Source: Lachnoclostridium sp. (lineage in GTDB: Bacteria > Bacillota > Clostridia > Lachnospirales > Lachnospiraceae). From it: 64,000 bases of DNA. Below, piece by piece: positions 16,709-25,897 of this stretch (positions are counted from its first letter, which is position 1; each line of letters opens with the position of its first letter). The notes beneath the pieces were generated by a model. The model was not told where the DNA came from and made no database searches. It saw nothing but the letters and a program-made list of their open reading frames with translations. The stretch lies in contig JAETRR010000007.1 of NCBI GenBank assembly GCA_021770065.1, positions 1 to 64,000 of the forward strand. The letters run 5' to 3'. The translations under genes and the position numbers were made by a program.

Positions 16709-18007
16709 ATGAAGTATGCCGATCAAGTATCCGAAATAATAAATGCATTTTCTCCGGAACCTCTAAAAATAGAGCAGATGAAAGATTTTTATTGTAAAGA
16801 TACCATGGAATACCGTATGAGTGATAAGTATAGCTCGCCTATGGAGGACATCTTTGATATCTGCCAGGATCCCAGAGAACAGAATGCTTTTCTGCTTCTT
16901 GGGCATAGGGGCTGTGGCAAAAGTACAGAGCTGAACCGTATGTCCGAGGAGCTTGAGAAGAAGGGGTACCGGGTGAAAACCATTACCTGCAGCATGGATT
17001 TGGACTTGTTTAATATTGTGTATTCCGATCTTTTTATTTTAATGGGTGAGGCACTGCTGGAACTGGCAGATGAATCCGGCTGCAGGATGGATGGAGTACT
17101 CCTGGAAGAGATAGAGCATTTCTGGGCAGAAGGTGTAGAAATTACAACCTCCCAGGAGATAGCGGCGGCTTCTCTGGAAACAGGCGTATCAGCAGAAACA
17201 CCGGGAATTCTGACAAAGGTTTTAAAGCTGTTTGCAAAGATAAAAACAGATTTGAAGTTTAATGAAGAGACGCGAAAGGAATACCGGAATAAAATCAGTG
17301 TCCGTTCCAGTGAATGGATTGCAATGCTGAGCCGTGTATCGGAGATGATTACGGTAAAACTTGATGGAAAGCGTCCTATTATCATTTTTGAGGATCTGGA
17401 TAAATTAAACCCCGAGGATGCCTGGAAGGTCTTTTATCAATACGCGGCCGTTCTTTCGGGAATGCCGTTTCCGGTTATTTATACCTTTCCCATCGGACTT
17501 TCCTATGATGCCAGATTTTCCGCCATGGAGAGTTACTTTATCACAAAGACACTGCCTATGATTAAGATAGAGACCATCGAGGGACAGCCTTTCCAGGATG
17601 GAATCGCGGTGATACGCGAGATTGTGGAAAAGCGTGCAGATCTGAAGCTGTTTGAGGATGGGGTGCTGGAGGAGCTGATTCTGTATACGGGAGGATCTTT
17701 AAGGGACTTATTTCATGCTATCAATGCGGCAGCCAAGAGAGCGGAGCGCAGAAGCAGCGAAGTGATTGCGATGGAGGATGCCGGGCGTGCTCTTGAGGAG
17801 ATTAAGACTTCTCTTACAAGGCGGATTGAGAAAAAGGATTACGAGTTTTTGCTGAATATCTATCAGGGAAATAAGGAATTGATAGAAGATAAAGAAATGC
17901 TTTTGAGGATGCTGCAGGCATCGGTGGTGCTTGAATACAACGGCAGGCGATGGCATAATGTCCATCCGCTTGTGGTGCGGTTCTTGAAAGAACAGGGGCT
18001 GACTTAG
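16709..18007 (+). CDS. P-loop ATPase, possibly the NTPase half of a split STAND-like sensor
   Basis: 432 residues. Walker A GHRGCGKST is at 65-73. Walker B PIIIFEDLDKL is around 225, the ED form seen in KAP- and Orc/STAND-like ATPases. A sensor-like region follows (YTGGSLRDLFHAI), then a winged-helix-like end (NVHPLVVRFLKEQGL). The N-terminal ~60 residues are not recognised. No membrane segment. AAAGGAG lies before the ATG. Only one base separates its stop from the TPR gene, so the pair is made together. Bacterial STAND proteins normally join NTPase and TPR in one chain; here they are separate. Function unknown; signalling or defence is inference. Confidence 0.75.
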   Translation: MKYADQVSEIINAFSPEPLKIEQMKDFYCKDTMEYRMSDKYSSPMEDIFDICQDPREQNAFLLLGHRGCGKSTELNRMSEELEKKGYRVKTITCSMDLDLFNIVYSDLFILMGEALLELADESGCRMDGVLLEEIEHFWAEGVEITTSQEIAAASLETGVSAETPGILTKVLKLFAKIKTDLKFNEETRKEYRNKISVRSSEWIAMLSRVSEMITVKLDGKRPIIIFEDLDKLNPEDAWKVFYQYAAVLSGMPFPVIYTFPIGLSYDARFSAMESYFITKTLPMIKIETIEGQPFQDGIAVIREIVEKRADLKLFEDGVLEELILYTGGSLRDLFHAINAAAKRAERRSSEVIAMEDAGRALEEIKTSLTRRIEKKDYEFLLNIYQGNKELIEDKEMLLRMLQASVVLEYNGRRWHNVHPLVVRFLKEQGLT

Positions 18008-18008
18008 G

Positions 18009-19700
18009 ATGGCAGAAAGTAATCAAGAGGGCTATCTGACCTTAGGATGGATTATCAATAAATCGGAACAGGGATTGTATCTGGCAGCTGCCCCGGAGAG
18101 TATCCAGGATGAAATAGTCAGAATCTATAAATCGGGGACTGTTGAAATATATGATTATAAGCAGCATCCGGGAGCCTATTCTTTTCAGAAGTTGAGTGAG
18201 TGGGTAGTTTCTCTGCCGGAGAGTTCGACATTTCTGATTGTGAATTTTCAGTTTGCTCTGCAGGAAGAAGAAGACTTCAAGCGGCTGAATTTCAGCAGAG
18301 ATATGCTGGCAGGCCTGGGGAAGAATCTTGTATTTGTCACCACACCTTATGGGGATGATCAGCTTGCAGTGAATGCATATGATTTCTATTCTTTTGTAAA
18401 GCTTCGAGTTATATTTCATGAATATAGATTTGAAAGAAAAGTGCAGGATACGGATCTGCCTTTTGAGGAGAACAGCTTTTTATGGGAGAAAGGAAGAGAG
18501 CTGGAAGACGCAAGACAGCAACGGCAGAAAACGGATGCCTTTATGAAACGGGCACGAGAAGCGCAAGACAGGGGACGGTATGTTGCGAGTGAAAGACTTT
18601 TATTAAAGGCGAAAGAAATTCGGAAAAAATTGCTTGGTGAAAGCCATATTGAAACAGTAGAAGTTTATATTGAATTAGCAAAATTATATGGTCTGCAGGA
18701 GAGGTGGGCAGAAGCAATCGAGCTATATAAAAAAGTTCTGCCTGTTATGGAAGAAGTATTAGGAGAAAGTCATCCTTATACTGCAATAAATATTGATATT
18801 ATAGCCAGTTTGTACAAGCATCAAGGCAGATACAAAGAAGCAGAGATATTGTACAGAAGAGCTTTGAGTATAGAAGAAAAAGCATTAGGAGAAAATCATC
18901 CTCATACTGTAATGAGCTATAGTCATTTGGCAGATTTGTATGAAGAACAGGGAAGATACAAAAAAGCAGAAGAATTATATAAAAAAGTTCTGTTTGTCAA
19001 TAAGAAGATATCAGGGGATGAAAACTCTGACGTGGCATTAAAATACATGAATTTAGCCCGTTTGTATAAAAAGCAGGGGAAATACAACGAAGCAGAGATA
19101 TTGTATAAAAAAGCCCTTTTGCTGAATGAAATAATATCGGATAAGAATTATCTGGAAATAGCAGTGAGTTACAGTAATCTGTCTGATTTATATGAAATCC
19201 AGGAAAAGAATAAAGAAGCAGAGGAGTTTTTAAAAAAAGCTTTGTTTATTTTTGAGAATGAATTGGGAAAAAGTCATTCCGAGACAGCAATCTGCTATAA
19301 TAATCTGGCCATATTGTATAGTAAACAGGGAAAGGAGAAGGAGGCAGAGGAATTATATAAAAAATCTCTGTTTATAAGGAAAAAGGCATTAGGAGAGTAT
19401 CATCCGGATATAGCACGGAGTTATAATAATCTGGCTGATTTATACAGCAGACAAGGTAAGAAAAGAGAATCAGAGGAATTATATAAGAAATCACTGATAA
19501 TATTAGAAAACGTATTAGGGAAGAATCATCCCGATATAGCTATTGTCTATGGTAATCTGGCTGTTTTATATAAAAATCAAGGAAAGCTGACAGAAGCAGA
19601 AGAGCTGGGCAGGAAGGCATTGTTAATACAGGAAAAAGTATTGGGAGAAAATCATCCGGATACAATCAATACAAAGAAATTTTTGATGAATCTGTATTAG
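18009..19700 (+). CDS. TPR protein (kinesin-light-chain type repeats) with N-terminal sensor-like domain
   Basis: 563 residues. Residues 1-~150 form an unnamed alpha/beta domain with LNFSRDMLAGLGKNLVFVTT and a following DFYSFVKLRVIF stretch. This pattern (R-x-x-L ... LVF ... D-x-x-S-F) resembles a domain often found before TPRs in bacterial STAND proteins; that match is from memory. From about 185 there are eight full 42-residue TPRs and a partial ninth (each with a xxHPxTA turn, a LAxLYxxQGxxxEAExLYKKAL core). The repeats are AT-rich and similar at the DNA level (126-nt period), so copy number may vary. No effector domain is seen. Confidence 0.8.
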   Translation: MAESNQEGYLTLGWIINKSEQGLYLAAAPESIQDEIVRIYKSGTVEIYDYKQHPGAYSFQKLSEWVVSLPESSTFLIVNFQFALQEEEDFKRLNFSRDMLAGLGKNLVFVTTPYGDDQLAVNAYDFYSFVKLRVIFHEYRFERKVQDTDLPFEENSFLWEKGRELEDARQQRQKTDAFMKRAREAQDRGRYVASERLLLKAKEIRKKLLGESHIETVEVYIELAKLYGLQERWAEAIELYKKVLPVMEEVLGESHPYTAINIDIIASLYKHQGRYKEAEILYRRALSIEEKALGENHPHTVMSYSHLADLYEEQGRYKKAEELYKKVLFVNKKISGDENSDVALKYMNLARLYKKQGKYNEAEILYKKALLLNEIISDKNYLEIAVSYSNLSDLYEIQEKNKEAEEFLKKALFIFENELGKSHSETAICYNNLAILYSKQGKEKEAEELYKKSLFIRKKALGEYHPDIARSYNNLADLYSRQGKKRESEELYKKSLIILENVLGKNHPDIAIVYGNLAVLYKNQGKLTEAEELGRKALLIQEKVLGENHPDTINTKKFLMNLY

Positions 19701-19748
19701 AAAAAAAGAAAGGGAAAAACAAGCAGAAAAAGAGATAGCAGGTAAAAC

Positions 19749-19785
19749 AGAGGGAGTTTACAGAGTCATTCTGTAAACTCCCTCT
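19749..19785. terminator. Bidirectional intrinsic terminator
   Basis: A perfect 16-bp stem (19749-19764 with 19770-19785) around a 5-nt loop. The TGA of the LysR gene lies partly in the loop, so the terminator overlaps the 3' end of that gene. On the minus strand it is followed by TGTTTTACC, a usable T-tract; on the plus strand the T-run is weak. It separates two convergent genes. Confidence 0.8.
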
Positions 19786-20662
19786 TCGCACAATACTCAA
19801 GCACTGCCTCCAGCTGAGGCGAAACCCACTTATCCCGGTGATAGAGAAGCTGCTTCCAGATCTCCGCTTCAAAATCCGTTACATTCAGCCGGACAATCGC
19901 ACCGGCATCCACATCCTGCTGCGTCACATAATCCGGCAGAAAAGAAATTCCGGCTCCCTCACCGATAAGAGAGCAGATAAGCCTTGCGCTTCCCATCTCC
20001 AGAACAGGCTTTACCTCAAGAGAGCGCTCCGCCAGCCCCTCATCCAGAAGCCGCCGGTAGCTCATTCCCTTTTCCGTCAAAAGAAAAGGCTGGGAAAGAA
20101 GCTCCTCCACAGCCAGAGAGGGGCGCCCGGCCAGAGGACAGGAAGCAGAGGCAATAAAGTGCATTTTCACCGTTTCCTCCCGGAAAATCACATACTCCCT
20201 GTCATAGATATGACTGTCCAGAGTTAAAATAGCATCCGCTTCATTATGGTTCATCAGCCGGAACATTTCCTCCGTTCCGGCAGTTGTGATCTTAAGCGTA
20301 ATTCCCGGATGCTGGCGGCAGAAATCGGGAAAACTGCAGTCAAAAAGAGAATCACAGAGAGAATAAGCCATAGCCAGGCGGATATGTCCTTTGAGCTCCT
20401 GCCGTTTTGCCATGGTTTCCGTAAGCTCCATAGTCATCCTGCGGATCCGATGGGCATAATCCAGAACCTCCCGTCCCTTCTCCGTAAGAGCAACCGTATG
20501 ATTAATCCTTTCAAAAAGCTGGGCATTCAGCTCTGTCTCCAGCTGCCGTATCTGAAAAGAAACCGTGGACTGCGAATACCCGAGCGCCAGCGCTGCCTTC
20601 GTAAAACTATTCAATTCCGCCACATGAATAAACGTAGTCAGATTCTTCAGATCCAAAACCAC
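19766..20662 (-). CDS. LysR-family transcriptional regulator
   Basis: 298 residues. The N-terminal winged helix-turn-helix runs over residues ~1-60 (FIHVAELNSFTKAALALGYSQ is the classic LysR start) and the periplasmic-binding-like effector domain follows (SYLIGEGAGISFLPDYV). It is transcribed away from the sodium:alanine symporter gene, the usual arrangement for a LysR protein that controls its divergent neighbour. Between them lies a LysR-type dyad (ATTCGAT/ATCGTAT, 20712-20732). The inducer is unknown; an amino acid would fit the neighbour. Confidence 0.9.
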   Translation of the reverse strand: MVLDLKNLTTFIHVAELNSFTKAALALGYSQSTVSFQIRQLETELNAQLFERINHTVALTEKGREVLDYAHRIRRMTMELTETMAKRQELKGHIRLAMAYSLCDSLFDCSFPDFCRQHPGITLKITTAGTEEMFRLMNHNEADAILTLDSHIYDREYVIFREETVKMHFIASASCPLAGRPSLAVEELLSQPFLLTEKGMSYRRLLDEGLAERSLEVKPVLEMGSARLICSLIGEGAGISFLPDYVTQQDVDAGAIVRLNVTDFEAEIWKQLLYHRDKWVSPQLEAVLEYCAKREFTE

Positions 20663-20711
20663 ACCTCCATCCCAGAGAGCATACCCGTTACCGCAGAAAC
20701 AGAATCTAATA

Positions 20712-20732
20712 ATTCGATATCAAACATCGTAT
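20712..20732. promoter_or_regulatory. Candidate LysR binding dyad
   Basis: ATTCGAT and ATCGTAT, inverted with 6 of 7 pairs, around the 7-nt centre ATCAAAC. Its middle is about 54 bp upstream of the predicted start of the symporter promoter, the typical place for an activating LysR site. Confidence 0.45.
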
Positions 20733-20740
20733 TTATCAAT

Positions 20741-20769
20741 TTTACAGATGTTCCCTTATACTATATACT
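20741..20769 (+). promoter_or_regulatory. Sigma-A promoter of the AGCS symporter gene
   Basis: TTTACA (20741-20746), 17 nt, TATACT (20764-20769). Leader about 60 nt, then AAAAGGAAG before the ATG. Confidence 0.65.
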
Positions 20770-20836
20770 AAATATAAAACAATAACAAGCTCCTATCCAA
20801 TCATTTTTAAGCAAAATTTACAAAAGGAAGAACATC

Positions 20837-22237
20837 ATGTCTATTTTTCAAACAATTTTTCAAGCAGTTTATCACTGTCTCTGGGGAGACCTTTTTACCA
20901 TTCCCCTGCCCGGGGGAAGCGGACTGGGGATTTCCCTGCTGGTGTTGATTCTCATTCCTTCCGGAATCTATTTTACCATCCGTACCCGTTTCTTACCGTT
21001 TCGGCTCTTTCCGGAAATGCTTCGGATCACGGCGGAAAAGCGCAATAAATCCAGGGAGGGTGCCATCTCCGGCGTCCAGGCTCTGATCGTATCCACAGCC
21101 ACCCGCGTGGGTATGGGCAATCTGGTGGGCGTAGTGGCAGCCATATCCTTAGGCGGAGCGGGCGCCGTATTCTGGATGTGGGTGACAGCTCTTCTGGGAG
21201 CCTCTACAGCCTTCATCGAGGCAACCCTGGCACAGCTGTATAAAGAAAAAGATCCTCTCTACGGCGGTTACCGGGGCGGCCCGGCTTATTATATCCATCG
21301 CCTCTTTATAAAGCCGGGAAGTGCACGCCGCAAATCTGTCATTGCCGTGCTCTTTGCGCTCTCCGGCCTTATCTGCTGGTGCGGAATCAGCCAGGTGATT
21401 GGCAACTCCGTGTCCTCGGCATTTTACAACGCCTTTCAGATTCCGCCTCTCTATACGACGATCGTTCTGGTGGCGGTTTCTGCGGTCATTGTGCTGCGCA
21501 AATATGCTACAGTTAAGGTTCTCGATGTGGTAGTTCCGGTGATGGCGGTACTGTATTTCCTGTTTACCATATTTATTATGATAAAAAATGCGGCCCTGCT
21601 TCCGTCCGTGTTTGGCCGGATCTTTGAGGAGGCTTTCGGATTACGCCAGGCAGCGGCAGGCGGCTTTGGGGCAGTATTGATGAACGGAGCCAAGAGAGGT
21701 CTCTTTTCCAATGAGGCGGGTTCCGGCTCTGCTCCCTGTGCGGCAGCAGCAGCGGATATCAGCCATCCGGCCAAAGAAGGGCTTTTGCAGGCGCTGGGCG
21801 TATTTATCGATACCCTTGTAATCTGCACCTGCTCAGCCATGATCATGCTTTTAACTCCGGCCGGACTGACAGACGGACTTACCGGCATGGATTTACTGCA
21901 GAAAGCAATGGGCCACCATCTGGGCGAATTCGGCGTGATTTTTATTGCCGTGATTCTGTGGCTGTTCAGTTTTTCTACCTTTATCGGAATTTTGTTCTAT
22001 GCAAGACCCAATGTATCTTACTTATTCGGAGACAACTGGCTGTCCCAGACCCTGTATAAGGTTCTGGCTCTGGTTATGCTCTTTATCGGAGGCCTGGCGG
22101 CTTACACCTTTGTGTGGGATCTGGGCGACGTAGGCGTGGGGCTGATGACCGTATTTAATATGATTGCCCTGTTCCCCATGGCGCGCCATGCCCTGGATTC
22201 TCTGAAGGATTATGAGGAAAAACGGAAATTACAGTAG
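20837..22237 (+). CDS. Sodium:alanine (AGCS family) amino-acid symporter
   Basis: 466 residues with about 11 membrane segments. Family motifs: GISGVQALIVSTATRVGMGNLVGV-type Na+-site region near residue 75-100, the short YGGYRGGPAYYI, and KRGLFSNEAGSGSAP. Members carry alanine or glycine with Na+ into the cell. The gene has a good promoter and a divergent LysR regulator. Which amino acid it carries cannot be read from sequence. Confidence 0.92.
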   Translation: MSIFQTIFQAVYHCLWGDLFTIPLPGGSGLGISLLVLILIPSGIYFTIRTRFLPFRLFPEMLRITAEKRNKSREGAISGVQALIVSTATRVGMGNLVGVVAAISLGGAGAVFWMWVTALLGASTAFIEATLAQLYKEKDPLYGGYRGGPAYYIHRLFIKPGSARRKSVIAVLFALSGLICWCGISQVIGNSVSSAFYNAFQIPPLYTTIVLVAVSAVIVLRKYATVKVLDVVVPVMAVLYFLFTIFIMIKNAALLPSVFGRIFEEAFGLRQAAAGGFGAVLMNGAKRGLFSNEAGSGSAPCAAAAADISHPAKEGLLQALGVFIDTLVICTCSAMIMLLTPAGLTDGLTGMDLLQKAMGHHLGEFGVIFIAVILWLFSFSTFIGILFYARPNVSYLFGDNWLSQTLYKVLALVMLFIGGLAAYTFVWDLGDVGVGLMTVFNMIALFPMARHALDSLKDYEEKRKLQ

Positions 22238-22333
22238 TATCATAAAAATTTCATTCGTCTTTTTTGCGGTTTTCTGTTAAAATAGAGCTATTGTATGAAA
22301 AGACGCATTGCAAAACCGGAATGGAGAAAAAGA

Positions 22334-23173
22334 ATGAGCAGTACAAGTACAGTGCCCTTTGTGAAGTGGGCCGGGGGAAAACGGCAGCTGCTGGAGCATT
22401 TGAGCAGCCGGATGCCGGAGGAATATAAGGATTACTATGAACCCTTTGTGGGAGGCGGAGCCTTGCTGTTTCACCAGAAGCCTGCCTGGGCTTTTATCAA
22501 TGATATTAACCGGGAACTGATTCATACCTACACGGAGATCCGGGATCACATGGATCCCCTGGCAGTGCTTTTGAATTCCATGGATCAGGTAACCTGTACA
22601 AAGGAATTTTATTATGAAATGCGGGAGCGCTATAATGACAAACTGAAAGCAAAGGACTACGATACGGAGATGGCTGCACTGTTTATTTATCTCAATAAGC
22701 ATTGCTTCAACGGCCTCTACCGGGTGAATCAAAAAGGACAGTTCAACGTGCCATGGAACCAGAAGGAGCAGGTCCGCTCGGTAGATGTGGAGAATATCAG
22801 ACAGATTTCCTATTATCTGAAGTCCGTGACCATTACCTGCCAGGATTTTGAAGCATGCCTGGAGACCGCGAAAAAAGGGGATTTTATCTATTTTGACAGC
22901 CCCTATGCGCCGCTGAATCCTTCCTCCTTTGACTCTTATACGAAGGAGGGCTTTACCGAGGAGGAACACCGGCGTCTGGCAGATGTATTTCGGAAGCTGA
23001 CGCAGAGGGGCTGCTTCTGCATGCTGACCAATCACAATACGGAGCTTATCCGGGAGCTTTACCATGATTTTCTCCGGGAAGAGGTGGATGTGCGCCGGGC
23101 CATTAATTCCGACCCGAAAAAACGGGTGGGGAAAGAAGTGATTATCCGCAATTACGGAGAAGCCGTTTCATAA
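22334..23173 (+). CDS. Solitary DNA adenine methyltransferase (D12 class, Dam-like)
   Basis: 279 residues from the ATG at 22334, chosen because GGAG (22323-22326) stands 7 nt ahead; an upstream ATG at 22295 is in frame but lacks a site. Motif I-like KWAGGKRQLL (11-20) binds S-adenosylmethionine, and EPFVGGGALLF follows. Motif IV, normally DPPY, reads D188-S-P-Y191 here. LNKHCFNGLYRVN is typical of GATC methylases of the DpnM/Dam group. No restriction enzyme gene is beside it, so it is an orphan methylase that may serve regulation or protection. Activity with the Ser change is uncertain. Confidence 0.88.
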   Translation: MSSTSTVPFVKWAGGKRQLLEHLSSRMPEEYKDYYEPFVGGGALLFHQKPAWAFINDINRELIHTYTEIRDHMDPLAVLLNSMDQVTCTKEFYYEMRERYNDKLKAKDYDTEMAALFIYLNKHCFNGLYRVNQKGQFNVPWNQKEQVRSVDVENIRQISYYLKSVTITCQDFEACLETAKKGDFIYFDSPYAPLNPSSFDSYTKEGFTEEEHRRLADVFRKLTQRGCFCMLTNHNTELIRELYHDFLREEVDVRRAINSDPKKRVGKEVIIRNYGEAVS

Positions 23174-23177
23174 TTGT

Positions 23178-23861
23178 TTAATATGTAAGAATCATAGAAA
23201 CAATCACCGTAATAATCCCGCAGATACCGATAGCCAGTCCGCTCATGGCTCCTTCTGTTTCTCCCAGCTGTATGGCTTTTGAGGTTCCCACCGCATGGCT
23301 GCAGGCTCCGATGGAAAGACCGGCGGCCACCGGATCCGTCACCCGGAATAACTTAATCAGAAGAGGGGCAAAAATACTTCCCAGAATCCCGGTAAAGATA
23401 ACGGCAATCACCGTCACGGGAACAATTCCCCCGTGGGAGGCGCTCACTTCCACTGCAATGGGCGTAGTGATGGACTTCGGAATCAGAGAAGCAGTCATAG
23501 CCTCATCCAGACGGAACAGGCGGCAGAGCAGGTAGACACTTCCCATGGAAGTGATAGACCCTGCCGTACAGCCGACTGCAATCGGCAGCCAGTTTTCCTT
23601 CAGAATCTGAATCTTACTGTAAATCGAAACCGCCAGGCATGCCGTAGCCGGTGCGAGGAACATATTGATAACGGTGCCGCCTGCATTATAGCTTTCATAG
23701 GGAATGTCAAAAACGGACAAAATCCCCACAATGAGCAGAATGGCAGTCAAAAGCGGATTTAAGAGGGCGGATTTCAGCTTTGCCTGCAGCTTAACACCCA
23801 GCCAGAAAGCCAGAATGCTTAAAGCAATTCCGAAAAAAGGGGAAGCCCAGAGTTCATTCAT
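23178..23861 (-). CDS. lrgB: LrgB/CidB-family membrane protein
   Basis: 227 residues, about seven hydrophobic segments. The motifs SLIPKSITTPIAVEVS and SIGACSHAVGTSKA are hallmarks of LrgB. The start MNELW is chosen because AGGAGG lies about 9 nt upstream; the frame is open further up but overlaps lrgA. With LrgA it belongs to the Cid/Lrg holin-like system linked to murein hydrolase control and, in some bacteria, to pyruvate or glycolate transport. The 3' end is 4 nt from the convergent methylase gene. Confidence 0.9.
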   Translation of the reverse strand: MNELWASPFFGIALSILAFWLGVKLQAKLKSALLNPLLTAILLIVGILSVFDIPYESYNAGGTVINMFLAPATACLAVSIYSKIQILKENWLPIAVGCTAGSITSMGSVYLLCRLFRLDEAMTASLIPKSITTPIAVEVSASHGGIVPVTVIAVIFTGILGSIFAPLLIKLFRVTDPVAAGLSIGACSHAVGTSKAIQLGETEGAMSGLAIGICGIITVIVSMILTY

Positions 23862-24225
23862 GTTTATGTCCTCCTTTCCTCTGGAGTAACCGCATGGTAA
23901 GCCGGATGCTGTATGCGGCAGCCGCAAAAGTGATTACCGTAGTCACCAGGCAGATGACCAGGAGAGGCAGCCAGCTCGTTTTCAGAATATCCAGGTAATT
24001 GATCACATTCACGCCTGCCGGAATAAAGAAAAAGGCCATATTTGCCAGCAGGAAATCAGACTTTTCCCGGATGTGCTCCACTTTCAGAATGCCGGTGAGC
24101 AGGCAGACGAGAAGCAGAAGCATAGCGATGACACTGGCAGGAAAGGCAAAGGGAAGCAGATGCTCCACAACGGTGCCCAGCCAGCATATGGTAAAAATAA
24201 TTCCAAATTGTTTGATGATCTTCAT
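23854..24225 (-). CDS. lrgA: LrgA/CidA-family holin-like protein
   Basis: 123 residues with four hydrophobic helices (FGIIFTICWLGTVVEHLL, ASVIAMLLLLVCLL, FLLANMAFFFIPAGVNVI, LVTTVITFAAAAYSI). The FIPAGVNVI segment is typical of CidA/LrgA. The ATG at 24225 has GGAG 9 nt upstream. It overlaps lrgB by 8 nt, the normal lrgAB order. It probably forms oligomers in the cytoplasmic membrane. Confidence 0.88.
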   Translation of the reverse strand: MKIIKQFGIIFTICWLGTVVEHLLPFAFPASVIAMLLLLVCLLTGILKVEHIREKSDFLLANMAFFFIPAGVNVINYLDILKTSWLPLLVICLVTTVITFAAAAYSIRLTMRLLQRKGGHKHE

Positions 24226-24260
24226 AAAATACTCCTCACAAAATCCGCGGTATGGTTTTT

Positions 24261-24995
24261 TCAAATCCAGCCGCCATCTAATTTTATAATCTGACCGGTC
24301 AGATAAGGCGTCTGGCAGGCTAAAGAGAATGCAAGTTCCGCCGCTTCCTCCGGCTGCCCGAAGCGCCCGGCCGGAATTTCTCCGGCAAGCTCCGCCCGTT
24401 CTTCCTCCGTAAAGCAGGCATTCATATCCGTATCAATAGCGCCGCAGGCAATGGCATTCACGGCAATATGGCTTGGCGCCAGTTCTTTGGCAAGGGCCAT
24501 GGTCAGAGCATTGACAGCGCCCTTGGAGGCGGAGTAGGCGGTCTCGCAGGAAGCGCCCACACAGCCCCATACGGATGAAATATTGATGATGGAGCCGGAC
24601 TTCTGCTTCAGCATATAAGGGAGGGCCTGCCGGGAACAAAGAAAAACCGAGGTGGAATTGGTTGTCATCACATGTTCCCAATCCTCCAGGGATAGTTCCG
24701 TAAAAAGCCCGACCCTGGATATGCCGGCGTTGTTCACCAGAACATCGACGCCGCCGAAGTGTTCCTCTATCTGCCCGAAGCAGTTTCGGACATCGGCTTC
24801 TTTTCCCATATCCCCTGTAAAAGTAAGGCAGGTAACTCCATAAGAAGCATGGAGCCTTCCGGCCAGTGCTTCCATTTTTTCCCTGGAGTGTATACAGGTA
24901 AGCGCCAGATTCCAGCCTCCGGATGCGAATTTTTCAGCAATGGCGGCTCCGATGCCCCTGGAGGCTCCGGTAATAAGCGCGGCATGTTGTTTCAT
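24261..24995 (-). CDS. Short-chain dehydrogenase/reductase (FabG or YmfI-like)
   Basis: 244 residues from the ATG at 24995 (GGGGG ahead). Rossmann motif TGASRGIG (9-16), NNAG, catalytic Ser in NISSVWG, then Y-x-x-x-K in AYSASKGA; the C-terminus LTGQIIKLDGGWI is usual for the FabG group. An NAD(P)H-linked ketoreductase. Two readings are possible: a 3-oxoacyl-ACP reductase, or the elongation factor P 5-aminopentanone reductase (YmfI) that many Firmicutes have. There is no fatty-acid cluster around, which slightly favours the second. Confidence 0.85.
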   Translation of the reverse strand: MKQHAALITGASRGIGAAIAEKFASGGWNLALTCIHSREKMEALAGRLHASYGVTCLTFTGDMGKEADVRNCFGQIEEHFGGVDVLVNNAGISRVGLFTELSLEDWEHVMTTNSTSVFLCSRQALPYMLKQKSGSIINISSVWGCVGASCETAYSASKGAVNALTMALAKELAPSHIAVNAIACGAIDTDMNACFTEEERAELAGEIPAGRFGQPEEAAELAFSLACQTPYLTGQIIKLDGGWI

Positions 24996-25054
24996 AGAAA
25001 TCCCCCGTTCTTTTCCTTTCACTTATGGATAAACAGCAGTGAAAGATCTGATTT

Positions 25055-25897
25055 TTATATAACTTCTCCGTTTTTAAATTTCCAGATCATTTCACTTGTC
25101 AGGCTGATATTCAAAGGCTGTGCGGGAGCCTCTTCCCGTGTGAACCAGGCAGCTGTGGAAAGCTCCCGGGTATCTAAAGTGATGGTCTCATCGTCTCCGT
25201 CCAGCTCTGCAAAAAAGCCGAACAGCAGGGAATCCGAAAAGGACCATGGCTGGCTTTTGTAATAGCGCAGATTCTTCACATGAAGCCCCACTTCCTCATA
25301 AACCTCCCGGCGGACAGTCTCTTCAATGGTTTCACCGATCTCTGCAAAACCGGCAATCAGAGCATAGTGGGAAGCCCTGTTCCCCGCATATTTTGACATA
25401 AGGATGCGGTCTTTGTGAATGACTCCCACAATCACAGCCGGAGAAATCTTCGGATATTCCATAATACCACAGTCCGGACAGTGCAGCATCCGCTCATCCA
25501 CTGAGTGAACCAGAGGCCGGCCGCAGCACCCGCAGAAGCGATGGGCCTCATACCAGTGGCAGAGCTGATGGGCGGTAATACCTGCAAAGGACATCCATCC
25601 GGGATGTGCATCGCGGAAAATGCGGACACTTTTCATCTCAAACTGCTCCAAAGGAAAGTCCGGACGCAGCCGGGAAAGATAAAAGGTGTATTTGTCAATG
25701 GAAAAGAGATAAAGGAGGTTGGGAGAAAGTTCCCGGCTCAATCCCGGAAGCTCTCCGAATCTGGGAAAACTTAAAGGCTCCTCCCGGCATCCTGTGAGAA
25801 CCCGGTCTCCCTCAAAATAGAGCAGAAAGCTGTCTTTAAGAGGAGGCACAGGCTGATATTCATTGTGGTAAATATGCGGTGCAATATCCTGTATCAT
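25055..25897 (-). CDS. nudC: NAD(+) diphosphatase NudC-like (Nudix)
   Basis: 280 residues from the ATG at 25897 (AAGGA 8 nt upstream). Zinc ribbon CGCCGRP...CPDCG near the middle, then the Nudix box GFAEIGETIEETVRREVYEEVGL-type signature (G-x5-E-x7-R-E-x2-E-E all present) and the SQPWSFSDSLLFGF motif (SQPWPFPxS in NudC). The enzyme splits NAD(H) to NMN and AMP and can remove NAD caps from RNA. It is divergent from ispF with 168 nt between. Confidence 0.9.
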   Translation of the reverse strand: MIQDIAPHIYHNEYQPVPPLKDSFLLYFEGDRVLTGCREEPLSFPRFGELPGLSRELSPNLLYLFSIDKYTFYLSRLRPDFPLEQFEMKSVRIFRDAHPGWMSFAGITAHQLCHWYEAHRFCGCCGRPLVHSVDERMLHCPDCGIMEYPKISPAVIVGVIHKDRILMSKYAGNRASHYALIAGFAEIGETIEETVRREVYEEVGLHVKNLRYYKSQPWSFSDSLLFGFFAELDGDDETITLDTRELSTAAWFTREEAPAQPLNISLTSEMIWKFKNGEVI

